From Nocardioides sp. (lineage in GTDB: Bacteria; Actinomycetota; Actinomycetes; Propionibacteriales; Nocardioidaceae): DNA of 5,061 nucleotides. The translations under genes were made by a program, and so were the position numbers. This document shows positions 1-5,007 of this stretch, piece by piece. The notes beneath the pieces are model-generated. The model was not told the DNA's origin and did no database searches. It saw only the letters and a program-made list of their open reading frames with translations. The first letter of the stretch is position 1. The number at the start of each line of letters is the position of its first letter. The DNA lies in NCBI GenBank assembly GCA_030452025.1, contig JAKDNC010000303.1, positions 1 to 5,061 on the forward strand. Direction: 5' to 3'.

Positions 1-1238
1 GCCATGGTCTGCCTGTCCCGCATCGGTGGGATGTCTTCTGTGCGCCCGTCAGCGCCGATCGCCTGGGCGATACCGTAGGCGCGTTCGTAGGCGTCAATGA
101 TCGCCGCATCACTCATCCGCTTACCCGCCGCCCGCAGACGGTGGGCTTCGGCCAGGGCATGTCGGAAGGCCGTCTCATCCCGGGCGGCACGTCCCTCGGT
201 GATCCACAGGACCTTCACTCCGTCGATGCGGTCAGTGTCCATCGCCGTGGCGCTGGGGAGATCCCCGTCAAGATCAGCTGCCATGGCCTTGAATGCCTCG
301 GCTTCAGACCGGCGGGCTTTCACCGCCTCGAGGAGTTCACGGCCACTGGTGTACTTCTGCTGTGTGCGGGCAGCCTGTGGTGAGGTGTCACCGGTCATGG
401 CTCGGACCTCCTCGATCAGGATCGACAGTCGGGCAACCAGGTGGTGCTGACAGTGCCAACGATAAGCCGTGGGATCGGCTCCTGTGTACAACGGCGAGCG
501 CGACAGGTTGTGCGCAAAGGCGGGGTCCCCACCCAAGGCGGTGCCCAGGGTGGCTGCGGTGGCTTTGAGCAGGCGCATATTCGCCGATTCGCCGGAACCG
601 TCGGCGTGGACCGGGTCGATCAGCCAGATCAGCTGTGCTTTGCCGTTGGCCGGGTTGACCCCGATCCAGGCAGGCCCGGCACCGACCCCGGCGAGTCGGG
701 CGATGGTGCGGTAGGCCTCAGGGTGGATGTTGTCGACACCGCCACCGTCGGTGCCGTAGCGATCCACGTCGACGACGATGACCGCGGCGTACTGCTTGTG
801 GGTCAGGGCCACGTACTGCATCCGGGATAAGGAGGGGTGTCCGACTCGGTACATTTTCGGCACGCTGGCACCGTCAGTGGTGGTGCGCCAGGCTTTTTTG
901 AAGTCGCGGGTGGGGCATCCCTGCAGGGCGTGTCGGCCCAGGTGTCCGGTGAGGTGGGCCCGGTCGGTGTCGGTGGCCCCGCAGGACTGCAGGGTCGTCG
1001 GGGTGGCCCCCAGGGTCTCGACGAGTAGTCGGGAAGCCTCAGCCAGGGCACTGCGGCGCTCAGGTGAGCGCTCGGGGGCCGTCGGGGAGGTCGTCAGGGG
1101 GGTCAGGCCAGTGAGATCGGCGAACATCGTCGGGTCGGGGAGATCGACCGGATCCGGAAAAACGCCCTGGGGCGCGGTGTCGTCAGGGGACACACCGGCG
1201 TTGGGTGGATGTTCGCTTGTGCGCTCGGGTACACTCAT
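1..1238 (-). CDS. repA: Plasmid replication initiator, Replicase (ColE2/pAL5000-like) family, 3' end outside window
   Basis: The gene reads leftward from an ATG at 1238 and stays open for 412 codons to the window edge, so its C-terminus is missing. Seen: a Pro/Thr-rich N-terminal stretch (about residues 1-60); a conserved block from about residue 97 (HLGRHAL, then CPTRDFKKAWRT); an acidic strand VVDVDR at 155-160 resembling the hhhDhD metal-binding motif of primase-like folds; then PAWIGVNPANGKAQLIWLID around 189-208, and SRSPLYTGADPTAYRWH around 246-262. Known: Replicase-family Rep proteins bind the plasmid origin and, in ColE2, make the primer for theta replication in the cytoplasm. A PriCT-like helical segment probably covers about 295-400. 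Where many primase-like proteins carry His in motif II, this one has Gln202; I recall Gln as usual in actinobacterial relatives. The start is set by a GGAGAAAG site 7 nt upstream. Family assignment is firm; the exact subfamily is not. Confidence 0.88.
   Translation of the reverse strand, partial: MSVPERTSEHPPNAGVSPDDTAPQGVFPDPVDLPDPTMFADLTGLTPLTTSPTAPERSPERRSALAEASRLLVETLGATPTTLQSCGATDTDRAHLTGHLGRHALQGCPTRDFKKAWRTTTDGASVPKMYRVGHPSLSRMQYVALTHKQYAAVIVVDVDRYGTDGGGVDNIHPEAYRTIARLAGVGAGPAWIGVNPANGKAQLIWLIDPVHADGSGESANMRLLKATAATLGTALGGDPAFAHNLSRSPLYTGADPTAYRWHCQHHLVARLSILIEEVRAMTGDTSPQAARTQQKYTSGRELLEAVKARRSEAEAFKAMAADLDGDLPSATAMDTDRIDGVKVLWITEGRAARDETAFRHALAEAHRLRAAGKRMSDAAIIDAYERAYGIAQAIGADGRTEDIPPMRDRQTM
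1230..1235 (+). promoter_or_regulatory. Candidate -10 element of the antisense RNA
   Basis: TACACT fits the actinobacterial TANNNT -10 pattern and lies inside the first codons of rep on the opposite strand. A start about 7 nt downstream (near 1242) would give an RNA of roughly 79 nt ending at the terminator at 1320. No good -35 hexamer is visible at 16-19 bp upstream, so the promoter is inferred mainly from the terminator position. Confidence 0.4.
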
Positions 1239-1245
1239 AACCAAG

Positions 1246-1253
1246 CTTTCTCC
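1246..1253 (-). promoter_or_regulatory. Ribosome binding site of rep
   Basis: Read on the minus strand this is GGAGAAAG, separated by 7 nt from the ATG at 1238. It selects this start over the in-frame open reading upstream, which has no ATG with a comparable site. The GG end lies in the base of a small hairpin (1250-1272), and the whole site falls inside the proposed plus-strand antisense RNA, so pairing would hide it from the ribosome. Confidence 0.7.
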
Positions 1254-1272
1254 ACGAGTAGAGGTCGTGGGG
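1250..1272 (+). other. Loop-bearing hairpin inside the antisense RNA / rep leader
   Basis: CCACGA at 1252-1257 pairs with TCGTGG at 1265-1270 across a 7-nt loop. In the plus-strand RNA the stem extends by a U-G and a C-G pair to 1250/1272. Both the antisense RNA and the rep messenger can form the core stem, so their complementary loops could make the first contact in a kissing interaction. The GG end of the rep ribosome binding site is in this stem. Confidence 0.5.
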
Positions 1273-1277
1273 TCAGC

Positions 1278-1320
1278 GAGCGTCACCGGGATGCCCGTCC
1301 TGGTGGCGCTCTTTATTTTT
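1278..1320 (+). terminator. Intrinsic terminator on the plus strand, antisense to rep leader
   Basis: A 13-bp stem (1278-1290 with 1299-1311, 8-nt loop ATGCCCGT) is followed directly by TTTATTTTT at 1312-1320. Two of the pairs are U-G or G-U in plus-strand RNA (1283/1306 and 1288/1301) but become A-C mismatches in minus-strand RNA. The stem is therefore better in plus-strand RNA, and the T-tract exists only on that side. No plus-strand gene precedes it, so it most plausibly ends a short antisense transcript. Confidence 0.8.
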
Positions 1321-1333
1321 GTGCTTGACGGGT

Positions 1334-1339
1334 ATCTTA
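1334..1339 (-). promoter_or_regulatory. Candidate -10 element of the rep promoter
   Basis: On the minus strand this reads TAAGAT, a good TANNNT match. Transcription would begin near 1327, just beyond the end of the proposed antisense RNA at 1320, giving a leader of about 88 nt that the antisense RNA covers almost completely. No strong -35 is visible about 17 bp upstream (around 1357-1362). Confidence 0.4.
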
Positions 1340-1394
1340 CACGTTTGTGATTCCGCAGGTAGACACGACACTGGAACCCCTCCGGCACGGCAGA

Positions 1395-1427
1395 AGACCA
1401 TGTGTACACAATGTTTACACATGGTCT
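1395..1427. promoter_or_regulatory. 33-bp palindrome, proposed operator 1
   Basis: A near-perfect dyad centred on base 1411, with 15 of 16 pairs matched; the left arm starts AGACCATGTGTA. The only mismatch is the pair 1407 (C) / 1415 (T). The central 15 bases GTACACAATGTTTAC differ by one base, at the dyad centre, from the core of the second palindrome (1462-1486), and the mismatch falls at the same offset in both. Most likely this is a binding site for the adjacent RHH protein. It lies about 70-100 bp upstream of the candidate rep transcription start, so an effect on rep is possible but not required. It could also be an origin element. Confidence 0.65.
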
Positions 1428-1439
1428 AGGGGATCCCCT
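1428..1439. repeat. 12-bp perfect palindrome abutting operator 1
   Basis: AGGGGATCCCCT is fully self-complementary and begins on the base after the 33-bp palindrome ends. It does not resemble the TGTACACA-type core, so it would be a site for a different protein, or chance. No function can be assigned. Confidence 0.4.
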
Positions 1440-1461
1440 GCGATAACGCCTTCCCTGGCCA

Positions 1462-1486
1462 CGATTGTACACATTGTTTACAATCG
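1462..1486. promoter_or_regulatory. 25-bp palindrome, proposed operator 2 at the RHH promoter
   Basis: A dyad centred on base 1474 with 11 of 12 pairs matched; the arms are CGATTGTA and TACAATCG. The single mismatch is 1470 (C) / 1478 (T), the same offset from the centre as in operator 1. It ends 4 bp before the candidate -10 of the RHH gene and covers the -35 region, the usual position for a self-repressing operator. RHH antitoxins and CopG proteins are known to bind such dyads as pairs of dimers. Confidence 0.7.
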
Positions 1487-1490
1487 ACGA

Positions 1491-1496
1491 TACGGT
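1491..1496 (+). promoter_or_regulatory. Candidate -10 element of the RHH gene
   Basis: TACGGT fits TANNNT and lies immediately right of operator 2. A start near 1503 would leave a leader of about 20 nt before the ATG at 1524. The -35 region would overlap the palindrome (around 1467-1473), so bound repressor would exclude RNA polymerase. Confidence 0.45.
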
Positions 1497-1513
1497 GTCA
1501 CAGAACTTTTCGT

Positions 1514-1520
1514 AGGAGGA
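1514..1520 (+). promoter_or_regulatory. Ribosome binding site of the RHH gene
   Basis: AGGAGGA is a near-consensus Shine-Dalgarno sequence ending 3 nt before the ATG at 1524. The spacing is short but workable. It decides the start: the in-frame open reading back to 1347 runs through both palindromes and has no comparable site. Confidence 0.75.
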
Positions 1521-1523
1521 TTC

Positions 1524-1805
1524 ATGCCCACCCACAGTCAACCCCCGCATCCCAACGGTCGGGTCGTGTCCGTGCGCCTGGACGATGATCTCATCGAACG
1601 CCTCGACGCACTTGCTGAGCGCACCGGTCGATCCCGCAGCGTCTACATAAAGCTCGCACTGAAGGCCGCTCTGCCGGCATTGGAGCGAACCCACTGGGAA
1701 CAGCTGCCCCGGTTCACCGACAACGACCTGATCAACTTCCAGTTCGGCCAGATCATCAACAACCTCGGCATCCGCGATGACGGACGCACTGATACGGATG
1801 ACTAA
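1524..1805 (+). CDS. Ribbon-helix-helix DNA-binding protein, RelB/CopG-like, without a toxin partner
   Basis: A 93-residue cytoplasmic protein. Seen: a short N-terminal tail rich in Pro and His, the strand RVVSVRL (13-19), then helix DDLIERLDALAERTG (21-35), the turn GRSRS (35-39) and helix VYIKLALKAALPAL (40-53). This is the standard RHH order, and S16 and R18 are in the strand positions that usually contact bases in the major groove. The C-terminal part (54-93) is Trp/Phe-bearing and acidic at the end, as in antitoxins that hold a toxin there. However, the 163 bp downstream cannot hold a RelE-size toxin and none is upstream. Two matching palindromes precede it, so self-repression is likely. 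Possible roles are an orphan antitoxin, a copy-number or partition regulator, or a repressor acting on neighbouring genes; the sequence does not decide among them. Confidence 0.82.
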   Translation: MPTHSQPPHPNGRVVSVRLDDDLIERLDALAERTGRSRSVYIKLALKAALPALERTHWEQLPRFTDNDLINFQFGQIINNLGIRDDGRTDTDD

Positions 1806-1968
1806 GACGATGCCGGAGATCAGGGGGGGGGCTCCGGACGATGACTTCCCTCTTCCATGACCTGAGGTAGTCGAACTGAATCATTGCCCATCTACCCTGA
1901 TCAGAACATCACCGATACGAAAGGGTCTGATGTGCAGAGCTGTCCGATCCTCACCGTAGGCTCGCACT
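1806..1968. other. Intergenic gap with G9 tract and small hairpin
   Basis: No gene is visible here. CCGGAG at 1813-1818 can pair with CTCCGG at 1832-1837 around a 13-nt loop that ends in nine consecutive G (1823-1831). There is no T-tract, so this is not a standard terminator. Further right, ACATCA (1906-1911) and TGATGT (1928-1933) form a weak inverted repeat. The TGTACACA-type operator core seen before the RHH gene is absent here. Confidence 0.5.
1957..1962 (+). promoter_or_regulatory. Candidate -10 element giving a leaderless restriction enzyme mRNA
   Basis: TAGGCT fits TANNNT and ends 6 nt before the GTG at 1969, so transcription would start at or next to the start codon. Leaderless messages of this form are common in actinobacteria. 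No clear -35 is seen, and only a 3-base AGG could serve as a ribosome site. Confidence 0.4.
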
Positions 1969-4809
1969 GTGACCACCACTATGACTGCCACTCAGCTTGA
2001 CCGCAGCACGATCCGCCGCCACCTCGACAGCTTCGCCACCGACTGGCGCACCATCATCGACGACTGGCGGGATACCGACGCCAAGCACACCGAGAAGTCC
2101 CACGCCCAACAGTTCTGGTCGGACCTGTTGCGCTGCTTCGGAGTGATCCCGGAGCGCATCAAGCTCTTCGAACGTGACGCCACTCGTGCGACCTCCGGGC
2201 GTACCGGATACATCGACCTGTTCTGGTCCGGTGTTGTCATCGGTGAAGCCAAATCGCTAGGACGAGACCTCGACGCCGCGACCGAGCAGGCCCGCGACTA
2301 CCTCGCCGGCGGCTCCATCGCCCAACACGAGTGGCCCCGCTACTCGATCATCACCGACTTCGAGAACCTCCGGGTCACCAAGCTCGGCGACGACGGCTGG
2401 ACCGTCGCCTTCGCCATCGACGAGATAGCCGACCACGTCGACCAACTGATCTTCCTCGCCGGCCAGGAGACCGTCACCAAGGCCGAGGAGGAAGAAGCCT
2501 CGATCCACGCCTCCAAGCTCATGGCGAACCTCTACACCGCCATGCTCGGCGACGCCGACGCCGACGAAGCTGTCGGTGACGACGCGCCCACCGACCCTGA
2601 GGAAGAGGACTGGCAGGTCCAGAAGACCTCCGTGTTCCTTACCCGCGTGCTGTTTCTGCTCTACGGCGACGACGCCGGACTGTGGGAGGAGGACCTGTTC
2701 TACCGCTTCGTCCTCTACGACACCACCGGCGAGACCCTCGGCTCACGCCTCAACGCCTTGTTCCAGGTCCTCAACACCCCTGAGAACCGACGACAGCGGG
2801 TGCCCGAGGAGATGGCGAAGTTCCCCTACGTCAACGGCTCCCTGTTCGCCGACCAGTGGCCACAGGACTTCTTCGACGACGACATGCGCGACGCACTGTT
2901 GGACGCCTGCCGGTTCCACTGGACGCGGATCTCCCCGGCCGTGTTCGGATCAATGTTCCAGCTCGTCAAGTCCAAGGAGGCCCGCCGGGCCGACGGGGAG
3001 CACTACACCACCGAGACCAACATCCTGAAGGTCATCGAACCGCTGTTCCTCGACGAACTGCGCGACAAGGCCAACCGGTTGGTCCACAACAAGTCCACCA
3101 CCGTCAAAGCCCTGCGAGAGTTCCGGGACTCGCTGGCGCAGATGGTGTTCCTCGACCCGGCGTGCGGCTGCGGCAACTTCCTCGTCGTCGCCTACCGCGA
3201 GCTACGACAGATCGAGACCGACATCATCGTCGCGCTGCGCGCCAAGGAAGGCCAGCAGACCGCGTCGATGGACGTTTCGCTGGACCAGCGAATGAACATC
3301 GGACAGTTCCACGGCTTCGAGCTGAACTGGTGGCCCGCGAAGATCGCCGAGACCGCCATGTTCCTCGTCGACCACCAGGCCAACCGGGCGCTCGCCGCTG
3401 CTGTCGGTGACGCACCGGATCGCCTGCCGATCACGATCACCGCGCACATCCGCCACGGCAACGCGCTGCAGCTCGGGTGGGAGTACGAGATCCCCCGCAC
3501 CGCCGGGGCAACCTATGTCTTCGGCAACCCGCCGTTCCTGGGGCACATCTCACGATCAAAGGAGCAGGTCGCTGAGATGCACGAGATCTGGGGAACCAAG
3601 GACATCTCACGGCTCGACTACGTCACCTGCTGGCATGCCAAGTCCATGCAGCTGCTCAAAGACCGCCATGGGGCTTTCGCTTTCGTGACCACCAACTCCA
3701 TCACCCAGGGCGACCAGGTACCCCGCTTGTTCGGTGCGATCTTTGCCGCCGGCTGGCGAATCCGCTTCGCCCACCGCACCTTCGCCTGGAACTCGGACGC
3801 CCCGGGCAAAGCCGCGGTGCACTGCGTCATCGTCGGATTCGACCGGCATACATCGCCCCGTCCACGGCTGTGGGACTACCCGGATTCGAAGGGCGATCCG
3901 GTGAAGCTGGAGATCCAATCCACGATCAACGCTTACCTTGTCGATGGCCCTAACGTATTGGTGGAGAAGTCAGTGAAACCGCTCTCCGTAGCAATCATGC
4001 CCGCTGTGTTCGGAAATATGGCGCGCGATGATGGGCATCTCATTGTCGAACCTGACCAGTACGACGAGGTCATGGCTGACCCAGTCGCTGCACAGTACAT
4101 TCGGCGGTTCCGGGGCAGCCGAGAACTCATGCACAACAAGGATCGCTGGTGCCTGTGGCTCACTGACCTGGACCCCACTGATGTGGCGAAGAGTCCAATT
4201 CTGAAAGCACGCCTCACCGCGGTCGCTGAGTTCCGACGGGCCAGCAAGGCCTCGAGTACCCAGAAGATGGCGGAGACACCGCACCTGTTTGGACAACGAT
4301 CACAGCCAGATAAGGACTATCTATGCATCCCGTCCGTCGTTAGCGAAAACCGCAGGTACCTCACAGTCCAGAGGTATAGCTCCGATGTCGTGTGCTCGAA
4401 CCTAGTCTTCCATGCTCAGGATTCGGATGGTCTGCAGTTCGCACTCGCATCATCCTCGATGTTCATCACGTGGCAGAAGACCATCGGCGGTCGTCTCGAA
4501 TCTCGTATCCGCTTCGCGAACACTCTGACCTGGAACACCTTCCCCGTCCCCGACCTCGACGAGAAGACCCGAGTGGCGATCATCAAGGCTGGGCAAAGTG
4601 TCCTCGATGCGCGTGCTCTACACCCTGAGCGCAGTCTCGCCGACGACTACACTCCCCTGGCCATGGACCCCGCGCTCGTCAAGGCCCACGACAAACTCGA
4701 TCGAGAGGTCGACAAGGCCTTCGGCTCGGAGAGGAAGCTCACCACTGAGCGACAGCGCCTGGAGATTCTCTTCGCTCGGTACGCCGAAATAACCGCGAAG
4801 AAGGCCTGA
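1969..4809 (+). CDS. MmeI-like (type IIL) single-chain restriction-modification enzyme
   Basis: The 946-residue enzyme matches the MmeI layout and is close to MmeI in length (about 919). Nuclease domain (about 1-170): D83, E93 and K95 in GYIDLF...IGEAK give the D-X9-ExK active site. An acidic helical linker covers about 170-335. The methyltransferase (about 335-625) has motif X around GEHYTT (343-348), motif I DPACGCGNFL (396-405), FELN (450-453) and NPPF (520-523), typical of gamma-class N6-adenine enzymes. The target recognition domain (about 640-860) contains RWCLWL, IPSVVSENRRY and the family signature NTLTWNTFPVP. The C-terminal helical domain (865-946) includes a KAHDKLDREVDKAFG stretch. 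Known: such enzymes use S-adenosylmethionine, methylate one strand of a 6-7 bp asymmetric site and cut about 20 nt away, without separate subunits. All catalytic residues are present, so it is probably active; its target is unknown. The GTG at 1969 was chosen; ATG at 1981 would remove four residues. Confidence 0.93.
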   Translation: MTTTMTATQLDRSTIRRHLDSFATDWRTIIDDWRDTDAKHTEKSHAQQFWSDLLRCFGVIPERIKLFERDATRATSGRTGYIDLFWSGVVIGEAKSLGRDLDAATEQARDYLAGGSIAQHEWPRYSIITDFENLRVTKLGDDGWTVAFAIDEIADHVDQLIFLAGQETVTKAEEEEASIHASKLMANLYTAMLGDADADEAVGDDAPTDPEEEDWQVQKTSVFLTRVLFLLYGDDAGLWEEDLFYRFVLYDTTGETLGSRLNALFQVLNTPENRRQRVPEEMAKFPYVNGSLFADQWPQDFFDDDMRDALLDACRFHWTRISPAVFGSMFQLVKSKEARRADGEHYTTETNILKVIEPLFLDELRDKANRLVHNKSTTVKALREFRDSLAQMVFLDPACGCGNFLVVAYRELRQIETDIIVALRAKEGQQTASMDVSLDQRMNIGQFHGFELNWWPAKIAETAMFLVDHQANRALAAAVGDAPDRLPITITAHIRHGNALQLGWEYEIPRTAGATYVFGNPPFLGHISRSKEQVAEMHEIWGTKDISRLDYVTCWHAKSMQLLKDRHGAFAFVTTNSITQGDQVPRLFGAIFAAGWRIRFAHRTFAWNSDAPGKAAVHCVIVGFDRHTSPRPRLWDYPDSKGDPVKLEIQSTINAYLVDGPNVLVEKSVKPLSVAIMPAVFGNMARDDGHLIVEPDQYDEVMADPVAAQYIRRFRGSRELMHNKDRWCLWLTDLDPTDVAKSPILKARLTAVAEFRRASKASSTQKMAETPHLFGQRSQPDKDYLCIPSVVSENRRYLTVQRYSSDVVCSNLVFHAQDSDGLQFALASSSMFITWQKTIGGRLESRIRFANTLTWNTFPVPDLDEKTRVAIIKAGQSVLDARALHPERSLADDYTPLAMDPALVKAHDKLDREVDKAFGSERKLTTERQRLEILFARYAEITAKKA

Positions 4810-4873
4810 GCTGAGGTAGCTTCAACGACAGCAGTGATGTCTCCTGCCTAGGGGGAAGAACGATCGCTGCACT

Positions 4874-4931
4874 GTTGGTCTCCGCATCGAGCCGCCATCC
4901 CTCCCCCAGCTGGCGCTCCGCGGAGACCAAC
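4874..4931. repeat. Long hairpin with 12-bp perfect arms downstream of the restriction enzyme
   Basis: GTTGGTCTCCGC at 4874-4885 is the exact reverse complement of 4920-4931. Inside, GAG and CGCCA (4889-4891, 4893-4897) can pair with TGGCG and CTC (4911-4918), extending the structure. It starts 64 bp past the stop codon. Neither strand has a T-tract after it, so it is not a standard intrinsic terminator. It may still end transcription, or be a recombination, mobilisation or single-strand origin structure. No gene is recognised in 4810-5007. Confidence 0.6.
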
Positions 4932-5007
4932 CCGGCATCCACCGCGCTGCAGTGGTCCGTGCTGAGCTCCTCATCACGCGCCGGTGGCGATGACGCTCTG
5001 TCAATCC

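Larger units (their letters stand above)
1242..1320 (+). ncRNA. Putative antisense RNA against the rep leader (copy-number control)
   Basis: Seen: a plus-strand intrinsic terminator at 1278-1320 with no plus-strand gene upstream, a TACACT -10 element at 1230-1235, and a second small hairpin (arms 1250-1257 and 1265-1272, 7-nt loop GTAGAGG). An RNA spanning about 1242-1320 would pair with the entire rep leader, including its ribosome binding site at 1246-1253. Known: ColE2-type and many other plasmids limit Rep synthesis with a short countertranscribed RNA from this position. Inference: this is the copy-number and incompatibility RNA of the plasmid. The 5' end is uncertain by tens of bases; transcription itself has not been shown. 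Confidence 0.6.

Noticed and set aside
778..1350. 190-codon plus-strand open frame opposite the rep gene
   Set aside because: It is antisense to the conserved rep frame, has no family motif, and runs through the antisense RNA terminator.
1325..1353. Plus-strand promoter with TTGACG at 1325-1330
   Set aside because: The hexamer is a good -35, but 17 bp downstream there is only TGATTC, not a TANNNT element, so it is not supported as a promoter.
1347..1523. Longer N-terminus for the RHH protein starting at 1347
   Set aside because: The extension would be translated across both palindromes and the promoter; the strong AGGAGGA site at 1514-1520 points to ATG 1524, and RHH proteins normally begin close to the strand.
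1806..1968. Toxin gene downstream of the RHH protein
   Set aside because: The gap is too short for a RelE-size protein and no start with a ribosome site and open frame is present.
2856..3410. 184-codon plus-strand frame inside the restriction gene, and other overlapping frames in 1992-4792
   Set aside because: Arg/Pro-rich shadow translations typical of GC-rich DNA, without motifs or ribosome sites.
1969..4809. DISARM DrmMI or BREX PglX methyltransferase
   Set aside because: The N-terminal D-X9-ExK nuclease, the NTLTWNTFPVP signature and the C-terminal helical domain fit MmeI-like enzymes, and no other DISARM or BREX gene is present.
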